Assembly (NCBI RefSeq): GCF_002831565.1
Contig: NZ_CP025096.1
Span: 4,822,501 to 4,886,500 of the forward strand
Direction of reading: 5' to 3'
DNA length: 64,000 bases
DNA from: Spirosoma pollinicola
GTDB taxonomy: Bacteria > Bacteroidota > Bacteroidia > Cytophagales > Spirosomataceae
In this document: positions 36,857-45,501 of the stretch, piece after piece
Layout of the letters: the number at the start of each line of letters is the position of its first letter
Position numbering within the stretch: the first letter of the stretch is position 1
Made by a program: the position numbers and the translations under genes
The notes under the pieces: generated by a model
What the model saw: only the letters and a program-made list of their open reading frames with translations
Told to the model about the DNA's origin: nothing
The model's database searches: none

Positions 36857-37116
36857 ATTATATTAGGTTGACAACAAGTTCAATATGCCACCTCGCGATC
36901 TTGAAGCAAATGCGCATGTGGGCGCCTTCCTAAATAGTAAAGGAACCGAGTCAAAACAGGTCGTCGGGTTTCGTGTTTCAGTACTGGCGTTGTTTGGTGA
37001 ACAAGCGAGCATGGGCGCACACGAAAGGCTACTTTCTAGCTCATAATCAGGCCATTAATAACAAAAATCTTTCATATTAAACGGACCTAATCAGCCCGTT
37101 TTTTTGTTAATTTAGT
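36857..37116 (+). other. Gap with a possible 53-codon ORF and a second terminator
   Basis: Between the rplI terminator and the GSCFA gene, ATG at 36885 opens a 53-codon frame ending at TAA 37046 (starts MPPRDLEANAHVGAFLNSKG). A second terminator-like hairpin, AAACGG with CCGTTT plus T-run, lies at 37079-37106. Two terminators around a small open frame suggest that something short is transcribed here, but I recognise no protein or RNA family. Confidence 0.25.
37079..37106 (+). terminator. Terminator-like hairpin before the GSCFA gene
   Basis: AAACGG (37079-37084) pairs with CCGTTT (37096-37101), followed by further T residues. It ends only about 10 nt before the GSCFA start, so it would end a transcript from the small gap region. 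Confidence 0.55.
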
Positions 37117-38118
37117 ATGCAGTTTCATACCGAATTTTCGCCCGAACCACTCGCCCAACGTCTTGGTCTTAACAGTAGAATTGTGACCATTGGGTCGTGC
37201 TTTTCCGATGTTATGGGACGTCGGCTAACTGATAATAAACTTGCTGTGCTGGCTAATCCATTCGGCACAATCTTCAATCCGGTATCCATCGCTAAATTAC
37301 TAACGATGGCGCTACGGGGAACTACCCCCGACGAGAGTGGCTATGTTGAGCGTGATGGTAACTGGTTTCACTATGACTTCCACTCATCACTCTGGGCTAA
37401 AAGTCAGGATGCATTACGCAACCAGTTAACCATACGTCTGGCGCAGACGGGCGATGCCATTCGAAAGGCTGACTTTTTGTTTTTGACACTTGGCTCGGCT
37501 ATCGTACATCGGCATATAGAAACGGGCAATGTAGTGGCCAACTGCCATAAAATGCCTGGCTCGCTATTCGAGAAGTATCTTTATAACATCGATCATCTAC
37601 GTGACGATATGACGCGTCTGTTTAAAACGCTTCGTAAAGCCAATCCTACGTTAAACATATTGCTCACGGTTAGCCCCGTTCGACACACGCGCGACACCTT
37701 GCCGCTGAATAGCGTTAGTAAATCCACACTCCGGGTGATTTCGCATGAACTGACGGTATGGAACAGCTGGGTATCGTATTTCCCGGCTTATGAGCTAATG
37801 ATGGATGACCTGCGTGATTACCGTTTTTACGAAGCGGATATGATTCACCCAACTACGCAGGCCCACGACTATATTTTCAACAAATTTGCCGAAAGCGCAT
37901 TTGATGCCGACCTTCGTGCTTTCGTTGATGAGTGGTCACAGATCTCGAAATCGCTGGTTCATCGGTCTCTTTACAGTACTGGGAGTCGGGCTCATGTCCA
38001 GTTTCTAACCAAGTTAGCTTCTCAACTTGAAGGTATCTCACACTATGCAGACGTGTCTGCGGAACTGGCAGAGGTACGAAGTCGTTTAGAAAAATGTACA
38101 ATGTATGATGTAAAATGA
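37117..38118 (+). CDS. GSCFA family protein
   Basis: A 333-residue protein of the GSCFA family, named for its N-terminal Gly-Ser-Cys-Phe-Ala/Ser motif, here TIGSCFSDVMGRRL (about residue 26). NPFGTIFNPVSIAKLL, the LTVSPVRH segment and the MIHPTTQAHDYIF C-terminal Asp/His-type block suggest an SGNH-hydrolase-like fold. The family is widespread in Bacteroidota without a proven reaction. Confidence 0.88.
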   Translation: MQFHTEFSPEPLAQRLGLNSRIVTIGSCFSDVMGRRLTDNKLAVLANPFGTIFNPVSIAKLLTMALRGTTPDESGYVERDGNWFHYDFHSSLWAKSQDALRNQLTIRLAQTGDAIRKADFLFLTLGSAIVHRHIETGNVVANCHKMPGSLFEKYLYNIDHLRDDMTRLFKTLRKANPTLNILLTVSPVRHTRDTLPLNSVSKSTLRVISHELTVWNSWVSYFPAYELMMDDLRDYRFYEADMIHPTTQAHDYIFNKFAESAFDADLRAFVDEWSQISKSLVHRSLYSTGSRAHVQFLTKLASQLEGISHYADVSAELAEVRSRLEKCTMYDVK

Positions 38119-38206
38119 ATAATCGAGACTGCTCATAAGGCAGTATGGTCTGTGAACCCAGTTATTTTGCATTTATCATTACCCATTATTCATTTCTCTC
38201 TTCTGG

Positions 38207-39310
38207 ATGTCTGATTACCGATTAAATAAAGAAGCCGTTCTGCGGGCATTGAGTACCGTTGAAGAACCCGATTTAAAGCGCGATATTGTTTCGCTCAACA
38301 TGGTTAAAGATGTTGTGCTGGGTATTGGTTCGGTTCGATTTACGGTTGTATTGACCACACCTGCCTGCCCGTTAAAAGAAGTTATTCGTAAACGCTGCGA
38401 AGACGCGATTTATACGCTCATAGGCGCCGATATTCAGGTTACCATTGATATGACTTCCGATGTGACCTCAACGCGAGCCAATGCACCCACGCTACCGGGG
38501 GTGAAAAACATTATTGCGGTTTCGTCAGGAAAAGGGGGCGTTGGAAAATCGACAGTTACAGCGAACCTGGCTATCGCGCTGCACAAGTCGGGCGCAAAAG
38601 TTGGCATCATCGACGCCGACATTTATGGGCCTTCAATGCCAACGATGTTCGGAGCCGAAAACATCCAGCCCCGTATTTTTCAGGTGGATAGCCAAACGAG
38701 GATGGAGCCAATTCAGCAATACGGCATCAAGATGCTCTCGATGGGTTTGTTGGTAGCACCGGGTCAGGCAATTATCTGGCGGGGTACAATGGCGGGTCGG
38801 GCTTTACAGCAGTTTTTTTCCGATGCCGATTGGGGTGAACTGGATTACCTGCTTATCGACCTGCCACCCGGCACTGGCGATATTCACCTGACACTAGTGC
38901 AAACGGTGCCTGTAACAGGCGCTATTATTGTGACAACGCCCCAGAAGGTTGCTTTGGCCGATGCGACAAAAGGGCTATCGATGTTCCGGCAACCGCAAAT
39001 CAACGTGCCGGTGCTGGGTGTGATTGAAAATATGTCGTATTTCACTCCTGCTGAGTTACCAGATCATAAATATTACATTTTTGGCAAGGGTGGTGGTCAG
39101 ACTCTGGCCGATCAGTTCGATGTACCTTTGTTGGGTCAGATTCCACTTGTACAAAGTATTCGCGAAGCTGGCGACGACGGGCGTCCTGCTATCAGTGCAG
39201 GCGAACCAGTTGCGACAGAGGCTTTTCAGGCAGCTGCCGAAGCTCTCGCTCAACAAGTAGCCATTCGCAATGCAACCATCGACCGTACTGAACGTGTACA
39301 GGTTGCATAA
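38207..39310 (+). CDS. mrp: Mrp/NBP35 family iron-sulfur carrier ATPase
   Basis: A 367-residue P-loop ATPase. An N-terminal MIP18/DUF59 domain (about residues 5-85) precedes the deviant Walker A SSGKGGVGKST (residues 106-116) and the LLIDLPPGTGD block. It is thought to carry or insert Fe-S clusters. After the ENMSYF motif the usual CxxC pair is absent (TPAELPDHKYYIFGKGG follows). The NifU-domain gene 41 nt downstream fits the pairing in Fe-S assembly. Confidence 0.92.
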   Translation: MSDYRLNKEAVLRALSTVEEPDLKRDIVSLNMVKDVVLGIGSVRFTVVLTTPACPLKEVIRKRCEDAIYTLIGADIQVTIDMTSDVTSTRANAPTLPGVKNIIAVSSGKGGVGKSTVTANLAIALHKSGAKVGIIDADIYGPSMPTMFGAENIQPRIFQVDSQTRMEPIQQYGIKMLSMGLLVAPGQAIIWRGTMAGRALQQFFSDADWGELDYLLIDLPPGTGDIHLTLVQTVPVTGAIIVTTPQKVALADATKGLSMFRQPQINVPVLGVIENMSYFTPAELPDHKYYIFGKGGGQTLADQFDVPLLGQIPLVQSIREAGDDGRPAISAGEPVATEAFQAAAEALAQQVAIRNATIDRTERVQVA

Positions 39311-39351
39311 CCAACGTATAAAGTATAAATTTACCGTAAATCAATGATTCA

Positions 39352-39618
39352 ATGGACACGGTAGTTAATAGCGACCAACTGATTAGTAAAATAGAACGGG
39401 CACTTGACAGCATGAGGCCCTATCTGGCTGCCGATGGCGGTAATGTTAAGATATTGGAAGTTACCGAGGACAAAACCGTTCGACTTGAACTGGTTGGCTC
39501 CTGCGGCACTTGCCCCATGTCAGCTATGACATTTAAAGGTGGACTGGAAGAGGCTATTCTGAAAGCAGTGCCGGAGATTACAAAGGTCGAAGCGGTAAAC
39601 ATTACCCCTGCCTTTTAA
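39352..39618 (+). CDS. NifU C-terminal-domain Fe-S scaffold protein
   Basis: An 88-residue NifU-like protein with the scaffold cysteines C51 and C54 in VGSCGTCPMSAMTFK. It would hold a transient Fe-S cluster. It follows mrp after 41 nt and is probably co-transcribed with it. A terminator follows at 39701. Confidence 0.93.
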   Translation: MDTVVNSDQLISKIERALDSMRPYLAADGGNVKILEVTEDKTVRLELVGSCGTCPMSAMTFKGGLEEAILKAVPEITKVEAVNITPAF

Positions 39619-39700
39619 TTGATCAGGGCGTGGCTTGGTTTGAGTGTGATTGAACATTGATCGCTCGAATTATACCAAGAACGCCTAGTTTATTAACAAG

Positions 39701-39727
39701 AAGAACGCCGATTCAGGCGTTTTTTTG
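39701..39727 (+). terminator. Terminator after the NifU-domain gene
   Basis: AACGCC (39704-39709) and GGCGTT (39716-39721) form a short stem around a 6-nt loop followed by six or more T. It lies upstream of the next gene start at 39761. Confidence 0.8.
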
Positions 39728-39760
39728 TTTCTTTGCAATTCTTATTATCCCTCAAATTAA

Positions 39761-41407
39761 GTGAAAATAGGCATTTTCTTCGGTGGACCGGCGCGTGAGC
39801 GGGAGGTTTCGTTTGCTGGTGGGCGTACCGCCTTAGCTAATTTAGATAAAGGCTTATTCGAGCCCGTACTGGTTTTTGTCGATGGGCGAGGACGGTTTCG
39901 GCTCGTCACGCCGGAATTTCTTCAATCACCATCTTTGCGCGAAGCCTTGCCACAGGACGAATCCGGCTTTTTAGTCTATGATGAGTCACTAGCTACCGAT
40001 GTCCTCGATACAAGTTTGCCTGAGCTACGACCAGAACAGTTTCGAGATCATTTCGATTTGGCGTTCCTGGCTATGCACGGACCCGATTGCGAAGATGGCG
40101 CTATTCAGGGACTGTTGGAATGGTATAAAATGCCTTATACTGGCCCCGGTCTGGTTGGATCAGCGGTTGGGATCAATAAAATTCTGCAAAATGAACTGAT
40201 TGCACTGGCCAATGGTCAACAGAAAAAAACGGCGACTATTAGCCGGGATGCCTACGAACAAGCCGACAAAGCTCAGTTTTTTCAGTCACTTGTTGAGCAT
40301 CTGGGGCTTCCCATTGTTGTAAAGGCTCCTCATCAAGGCTCATCCATTGGCGTTGTGATTGTGCGAGAGGCCGATTTAACCCTCTTCTGCCGATCCGTAG
40401 AACAGTGTTTTTTTACAATGAGCATACAGCCTGATGGCTGGAGCAAACTAAGTGAGTGGGGAGGCTTATCGTCGGAAGAAAAACACGAGCTGGCGCAGAA
40501 AATGGTCAGTTTGGATGCTGGCATCAGTTTTCCCGTTGTGATTGAGCAAACGGGTGAAGTAGTCAAACACCCTGCCGACTTTGTAGCTAAGCTCGATGCC
40601 GTTGGTAATCAACCCATATCATTAGCGTCTCTTAATGCCGAAGATGAGGTCCTGTTTGAAGAATTCATTACCGGACAGGAATTTTCCTGTGGGGTAATTC
40701 AGGACGATGACCAGGTTGCCATTGCCTTGCCTCCAACGGAGATTTATAACGTAACGAGTTTCGATTTTGAATCGAAGTACAAACTGAACACGACGAAGAA
40801 GCGGATTCCGGTTGAAACGAGTTTAGAGAATAACCGCAAAATTCAGCTGGCCGTAGCGGAGGTATTTTCCCGATTGGGTATCAATGTGTATTCACGGATT
40901 GACGGTTTTTTGACGCCCGCTGGTGATGTATTGCTCCACGACCCCAACACCATTCCGGGAATGTCGCCTTCGTCGTTGATCTTTAAGCAAATGGCCGAAA
41001 TCGGCTTGAACCTAGCCAATTCTCTCACCTACCTTATCCGCCAATCACTCCGCGAACGTATTCGTACCGGGAAAGACACGTTTCATCTTAAACGTTTACT
41101 TGCTGAACTTGATGCTCAGTTAGCCGCTCGCAAAGCTAATCCATTACCAGAGCGCGTAATTTCCTTCGGATCGAGTGATGAAGAATTCATAGCTGCCAAA
41201 CAGCAGTATAACGAAATTGCTGCTTCTGGTACAGTATTTCCATCATTAATGTATATTAAAAGTAAACTGGAATCGCACGAGATACCTGTTAATCTACTGT
41301 TCAAAGACACGATTGCCGAGCTGGAAACAGCGTTGAGTCGGCCACGCCATCCGTTGCTTGTTGAAACAACGGAGCAGGCCCGACACGTTACCCAACGATA
41401 TATATAA
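39761..41407 (+). CDS. Long D-alanine--D-alanine ligase family ATP-grasp protein
   Basis: A 548-residue ATP-grasp protein starting with GTG at 39761. MKIGIFFGGPAREREVSFAGGRTA, AMHGPDCEDGAIQGLLEWYKMPYTG, KAPHQGSSIGVVIV, GQEFSCGVI, YSRIDGFL and DPNTIPGMSPSSLIFK are all Ddl motifs. The ligase core is interrupted by about 65 residues (about 225-290) and followed by about 120 extra C-terminal residues (KANPLPERVISFGSSDEEFIAAKQQYN). Normal Ddl is 300-370 residues. It may join D-alanyl units for peptidoglycan or make another dipeptide. Confidence 0.85.
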   Translation: MKIGIFFGGPAREREVSFAGGRTALANLDKGLFEPVLVFVDGRGRFRLVTPEFLQSPSLREALPQDESGFLVYDESLATDVLDTSLPELRPEQFRDHFDLAFLAMHGPDCEDGAIQGLLEWYKMPYTGPGLVGSAVGINKILQNELIALANGQQKKTATISRDAYEQADKAQFFQSLVEHLGLPIVVKAPHQGSSIGVVIVREADLTLFCRSVEQCFFTMSIQPDGWSKLSEWGGLSSEEKHELAQKMVSLDAGISFPVVIEQTGEVVKHPADFVAKLDAVGNQPISLASLNAEDEVLFEEFITGQEFSCGVIQDDDQVAIALPPTEIYNVTSFDFESKYKLNTTKKRIPVETSLENNRKIQLAVAEVFSRLGINVYSRIDGFLTPAGDVLLHDPNTIPGMSPSSLIFKQMAEIGLNLANSLTYLIRQSLRERIRTGKDTFHLKRLLAELDAQLAARKANPLPERVISFGSSDEEFIAAKQQYNEIAASGTVFPSLMYIKSKLESHEIPVNLLFKDTIAELETALSRPRHPLLVETTEQARHVTQRYI

Positions 41408-41419
41408 AACTGTAAGGTT

Positions 41420-41463
41420 CATACAAAAATGCCCTTACCAGACAGTAAGGCCATTTTTGTATG
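41420..41463. terminator. Bidirectional terminator
   Basis: CATACAAAAATGCCCTTAC (41420-41438) pairs with GTAAGGCCATTTTTGTATG (41445-41463) with one mismatch and a 6-nt loop. It lies between the converging ligase and oxidoreductase genes. Confidence 0.88.
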
Positions 41464-41474
41464 AGTAGGCTATA

Positions 41475-42557
41475 TTATAACAATACCGGCTGGCCTGTTC
41501 GTACAGATTCATCACAGGCGAAGGCAATTTGCAAACTACTAACGGCGTCCTGCATATGATCAGTCAGGTCGCGATCTTGCAGAATGGAATCCAGAAAATA
41601 CCGTTGCTCCCGGTTGCAAAGTTCCTGATGATCGGGTTCGTCCTGCATATCAATCCAGGTGTCTTCTTCTACAAACTGGTCGTTGGCATCTAGCGCGGCT
41701 TTATGTACGCGTAATGATTCTGTTTTTGTATGCGAATCTACATTATCTGACTTTCCGGCGGCACCGGCGTTTTTGGCGACAATAGATACGCATCCATCCG
41801 GCCCAATTACATCTTTAACAAAGAAAGCCGTTTCGCTCATCATAGGTCCCCAACCGGCTTCGTACCAGCCTACAGAGCCATCTTCAAAGCGAATCTGTAA
41901 CTGGCCATAGTTGTAATTACCGGCAGGAATGTCATTCGTTAAACGAGCACCAATGGCGTTCACCTGTAACGGCTTCGAACGGGTCATTTGACACATTACA
42001 TCAATGTAGTGCACACCACAATCCACAATCGGGCTTAGGCTTTTCATCAGGTTCCGGTGGACTGTCCACATCGTGCCGTGACTTTGCTGATTCAGGTTCA
42101 TCCGCATTACCAGCGGCTTGCCTAACGTCTGTGCTATCTCAACAAATTTGGCCCAGGATGGATGAACCCGCAGAATGTAGCCAATCACTAATTTCTTACC
42201 AGCCTTTTGGGCAGCCGCCATTACGCGTGTTGCTCCTTCGACTGTATCAGCAATCGGCTTTTCCATGAATACATGACAGCCCTGTTCGAACGCCATAACA
42301 GCAAAGGCTTCATGTGTATCAGGGTATGTGGAAATACAAACCGCATCGGGTTTAGTTTCAGCCAGGGCCGTTGCATAGTCACTATAGAGTGTATAGCCAC
42401 CGCCCAGTCGTTCATTTAATACAACTTTACTATTCCCGGTAGATACAATACCACAAATTTCGAAGCCGTCGATTGTTTGATAAGCAATGGCATGCGACGC
42501 GCCCATGTTGCCGCATCCGACGACGAGAACCCGTATAGGTTGAGTAGTTACAGACAT
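41475..42557 (-). CDS. Gfo/Idh/MocA family oxidoreductase
   Basis: A 360-residue NAD(P)-dependent dehydrogenase. The N-terminal Rossmann motif VVGCGNMGASHAIAY, the EKPIADTVEGATRVM catalytic Lys block and GYILRVHPSW are typical. It acts on a sugar or polyol, not identified. Start at ATG 42557 (MSVTTQPIRVLVVG) is preferred over the codon at 42581. The neighbour is a GH43 lipoprotein, so a carbohydrate substrate is plausible. Confidence 0.88.
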   Translation of the reverse strand: MSVTTQPIRVLVVGCGNMGASHAIAYQTIDGFEICGIVSTGNSKVVLNERLGGGYTLYSDYATALAETKPDAVCISTYPDTHEAFAVMAFEQGCHVFMEKPIADTVEGATRVMAAAQKAGKKLVIGYILRVHPSWAKFVEIAQTLGKPLVMRMNLNQQSHGTMWTVHRNLMKSLSPIVDCGVHYIDVMCQMTRSKPLQVNAIGARLTNDIPAGNYNYGQLQIRFEDGSVGWYEAGWGPMMSETAFFVKDVIGPDGCVSIVAKNAGAAGKSDNVDSHTKTESLRVHKAALDANDQFVEEDTWIDMQDEPDHQELCNREQRYFLDSILQDRDLTDHMQDAVSSLQIAFACDESVRTGQPVLL

Positions 42558-42637
42558 ATTTTGTTTGTTACAATTAAACAAGTACCTGAGTGAGGTAAAA
42601 TCACTCAGGCAGCAAACTTACGACAAATTAAATACAG

Positions 42638-43759
42638 CTATTTCGTCGAATATGGATCAATAGGCTCAATAGTACCATCTGCCTCACGATGCAGCTCCGT
42701 TACCTTAACATTCCGCAGGTGGGTTTTCCCCGATAGTTCGGTATCATGGTAAAAGATGTACCATTTGCCCTTGAATTCAACAATTGAGTGGTGCGTTGTC
42801 CACCCCTTAACCGGCTTCATAATCACTCCCTGGTAGGTGAAAGGCCCATAAGGCGAATTACCAACGGCATAAACCAACCAATGGGTGTCGCCTGTGGAAT
42901 ATGAGAAGTAGTATTTGTCCTTATACTTGTGCATCCAGCCACCTTCAAAAAACCGTCGGTCATGGTCACCGCCCAAGAGCGGCTTCCCGTTTTTATCAAT
43001 GATTTTTACATCTTTAGCTACTTCATCAAAATGCAGCATATCTTTACTCAAGCGGGCTATCTTAGCCGACAAAGCAGGCGCTTTATCGGTGCCAAGATCT
43101 GTTTTTGAACCATTTTTCTCGTATTTCCCAGTAGCCCAACGTTGCAGTTGCCCGCCCCAGATTCCGCCGAAGTACATATAGGCTTGGCCATCCGTATCGG
43201 TAAAAACAGCCGGATCTATACTGTAACTGCCCGCAATTGGCGTAGGTTCTGCCTTAAATGGCCCACTGGGCGATTTGCTGGTCGCAACACCCATTCGGAA
43301 CACATCGCTTTTGTCCTTGACCGGAAAATACAGGTAATACATACCGTTTTTATAGGCAGCATCAGGCGCCCATAATTGACGACCAGCCCAGGGTATATTC
43401 TTTATATCCAGCCCCACGCCATGATCGGTAACCTTACCATTAATGCTATCCATTGATAGAATATGGTAATCCTGCATGGCGAAGTGAGCGCCTTCATCGT
43501 CCTCTTTTACCCCCGCATCTATATCGTGGGAAGGGTAAATGTAAATCTTCCCATTGAAAACATGAGCGGACGGATCAGCGGTGTATATATCGCTTACTAG
43601 AGGCTTTGGTAAAGCATTGGCACTAGCTGTTGTATCACTGGCTACTGTATCCTTTTCGTTACTTTCCGTCTTTGACTTATTACTTTGACAGGCTCCGAGG
43701 AACACGCCCGAAACAACAACGACAAGCGCCAGATAACTGAGCTTACGGGTATTAATCAT
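42638..43759 (-). CDS. GH43 family glycoside hydrolase, lipoprotein
   Basis: A 373-residue lipoprotein with a lipobox LGAC (about residue 24) and a five-bladed propeller of family GH43. The likely general base Asp is in YTADPSAHVF, the pKa-modulating Asp in SIDPAVF, and the acid Glu in FFEGGWMHK. Such enzymes act as beta-xylosidase or alpha-arabinofuranosidase at the cell surface. The exact substrate is not shown. Confidence 0.88.
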   Translation of the reverse strand: MINTRKLSYLALVVVVSGVFLGACQSNKSKTESNEKDTVASDTTASANALPKPLVSDIYTADPSAHVFNGKIYIYPSHDIDAGVKEDDEGAHFAMQDYHILSMDSINGKVTDHGVGLDIKNIPWAGRQLWAPDAAYKNGMYYLYFPVKDKSDVFRMGVATSKSPSGPFKAEPTPIAGSYSIDPAVFTDTDGQAYMYFGGIWGGQLQRWATGKYEKNGSKTDLGTDKAPALSAKIARLSKDMLHFDEVAKDVKIIDKNGKPLLGGDHDRRFFEGGWMHKYKDKYYFSYSTGDTHWLVYAVGNSPYGPFTYQGVIMKPVKGWTTHHSIVEFKGKWYIFYHDTELSGKTHLRNVKVTELHREADGTIEPIDPYSTK

Positions 43760-43861
43760 ATTTAGCTTAAATGATTTGTTGGAGTACTAACAGGCAAAGG
43801 GCAAGCCGCTCTCGTTTTACTGAACACGTAAAACACAACAATAACGCTGGAAGTAGAAAAA

Positions 43862-44383
43862 TTAGCCTTCGTACGAGATATCCGTAATTTTCAGTACGTT
43901 TTCGCCCTTTATTGTTCGTAACGCTATCGAATCACCTACACTCTTTCCGAGCATAAGTCGTGCAATTGGGGCCGTAAAGGCAATTCGTCCGTTTGTGGCA
44001 TCGGCTTCATCAACCCCTACAATTGTTAACTGGCGATTAGCTTTACCATGTTTAGTACTCTGGCTTTTTAAATGAACAGTTGCTCCAAAGCGCACTTCAT
44101 GATGTGGTTGTTCATGATTATCAACAACTTTTGCCGTTGCAATTCGCTGATTGAGCGCTCCTATTTGTCCATTCAGCAACGCTAATTTGCGCATGCGTTC
44201 TGTTTCGTCAAGTTCATGAATTTGCGTGTGTGCATGTTCCTGCTCAAGCGCAGCCAATTCTTCTCTTAACAAGGATAAACCTCTATACGTCACATAATTC
44301 GTCGTACCCGGTGGCAAAGGAGCCCGAGCCGGAATAACGACAGGATCGTCGGCACGCTCATTCTTCAGAAAAGCACTACTCAT
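43862..44383 (-). CDS. GreA/GreB family transcription elongation factor
   Basis: A 173-residue protein with an N-terminal coiled coil (about residues 30-85) and a C-terminal FKBP-like domain ending LMLGKSVGDSIALRTIKGENVLKITDI. It would rescue backtracked RNA polymerase. It has a 30-residue N-terminal extension before YVTYRGLSLLREEL. It is not certain whether it is the main Gre factor or a paralogue. Confidence 0.83.
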   Translation of the reverse strand: MSSAFLKNERADDPVVIPARAPLPPGTTNYVTYRGLSLLREELAALEQEHAHTQIHELDETERMRKLALLNGQIGALNQRIATAKVVDNHEQPHHEVRFGATVHLKSQSTKHGKANRQLTIVGVDEADATNGRIAFTAPIARLMLGKSVGDSIALRTIKGENVLKITDISYEG

Positions 44384-44534
44384 ATTATTATCACCATTTA
44401 CAGCAACTTAACTGTGCTAAGGGCATCTTGTTTATAGAGAACCCTAAACTCATTCCCGTTTATATGCCGTTTAACTCGTTGTTATGACAGGTCACAACTA
44501 AAGCCTTTTTTGAACCTCGATGACACTATAAGTT

Positions 44535-44571
44535 TGTCCGCAAGTGAACAATGCATGTCCAGTTATGGACA
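44535..44571 (+). promoter_or_regulatory. Two tandem TGTCC-N4-type dyads (putative enhancer sites)
   Basis: TGTCCG-CAAG-TGAACA at 44535-44550 and TGTCCA-GTTA-TGGACA at 44556-44571 are two 6-4-6 dyads whose starts lie 21 bp apart, two helical turns. Such pairs are usual for sites of sigma54 activators. They lie 55 nt upstream of a sigma54-like promoter. Confidence 0.55.
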
Positions 44572-44625
44572 CTACCAAACTAAGCAATCAAAATAACTAT
44601 CTAATTATCAGAACAATATATTGTT

Positions 44626-44640
44626 TGGCACAACCTTTGG
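44626..44640 (+). promoter_or_regulatory. Sigma54-like -24/-12 promoter
   Basis: TGGCAC at 44626-44631, five bases, then TTGG at 44637-44640, against the consensus TGGCAC-N5-TTGC. Only the last base differs. It lies 51 nt upstream of the ATG of the small exported protein at 44692. Confidence 0.55.
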
Positions 44641-44691
44641 CTTAGTAACTATGAACAGTAAACAACTACAAACATTCAAATACACACTACC

Positions 44692-45066
44692 ATGTTTTCA
44701 CTATTAAGCAACTTAGCCGGTTCTGTATTAATCAGTGCAGCTACTCTAACAAATCCAACGAACCCTAAAGCATTATCATTTGATGCCAGCGCCTATGTCA
44801 CAGTTAATAAACAAATTCGGGTAGCTGTTCAAAAGAACACTAAAGTCCCTGTCGTCGTGCTGCTACGTAATAAAGACAATGAGATCTTATTCCGACAGAA
44901 CATCAGTAAGAAAGAGTCAACGTATGCAGTAAAACTGGATGTCAACGAATTGACCGATGGACAATATGAACTGGAAGTAAGTTCGAGCGAGGGAAGTATA
45001 CGCAAACAATTCAATCTATCGACAGCACCTGCATTGCAGGTAACCCGCATCGTGGCTTTGCAGTGA
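44692..45066 (+). CDS. Small exported protein of unknown function
   Basis: A 124-residue protein with a hydrophobic N-terminus (LAGSVLISAATLT) and a beta-sandwich-like body: LRNKDNEILFRQNISKKESTYAVKLDVNELTDGQYELEVSSSEGSIRKQF resembles the repeat strands of T9SS- or FlgD-Ig-like domains. No catalytic motif is seen. It stands alone behind a sigma54-like promoter with a pair of activator-like dyads and ends in a strong terminator. Confidence 0.65.
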   Translation: MFSLLSNLAGSVLISAATLTNPTNPKALSFDASAYVTVNKQIRVAVQKNTKVPVVVLLRNKDNEILFRQNISKKESTYAVKLDVNELTDGQYELEVSSSEGSIRKQFNLSTAPALQVTRIVALQ

Positions 45067-45072
45067 AGGCAT

Positions 45073-45122
45073 CTTTTAACAACGAAACCCCAGACTTTCA
45101 TCCAGGGTTTCGTTGTTAAAAG
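45073..45122. terminator. Bidirectional terminator
   Basis: CTTTTAACAACGAAACCC (45073-45090) and its perfect reverse complement (45105-45122) flank a 14-nt loop. It lies between the converging genes 44692-45066 and 45131-45427. Confidence 0.9.
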
Positions 45123-45130
45123 ACTGCTTT

Positions 45131-45427
45131 TTAAACTATCTGAACACTCACTTCGTAATAATCGACGGTAGGGGCTCCGGCGAAGTAGTTACTCATGTGT
45201 TTAAGGATGTCTTGCAGAAAACCACTGGATTCAGCGGCCTGACGTGCGGCCTCAGACTCCCAAATCGTTACCATCAAACCCTTATTGTCGACGGGATTTG
45301 TCAGCATTCGACTGTTTTTAAATCCGTCAAGTTCTTTAAGCGCCGGACCAACAGAATCCCGAAAATAATTTATAGCGTCAGGAATACTTTCGCTCTTCAA
45401 AGGGAATTGAATAACCCTTGCATACAT
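45131..45427 (-). CDS. Antibiotic biosynthesis monooxygenase (ABM) domain protein
   Basis: A 98-residue single-domain protein with the ferredoxin-like ABM fold: MYARVIQFPLKSESIPDAINYFRDSVGPALKELDGF, then GLMVTIWESEAARQAAESS. Such proteins are small heme-degrading or quinone-type monooxygenases, or have no known substrate. It is not clear which applies here. Confidence 0.8.
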   Translation of the reverse strand: MYARVIQFPLKSESIPDAINYFRDSVGPALKELDGFKNSRMLTNPVDNKGLMVTIWESEAARQAAESSGFLQDILKHMSNYFAGAPTVDYYEVSVQIV

Positions 45428-45501
45428 AGGCGTGATATGTTAAAAGTGAGTACTCTTTACTAATCAAAAAACGCTTAAGTACAGTTGTCGGTGTTGTTGG
45501 A

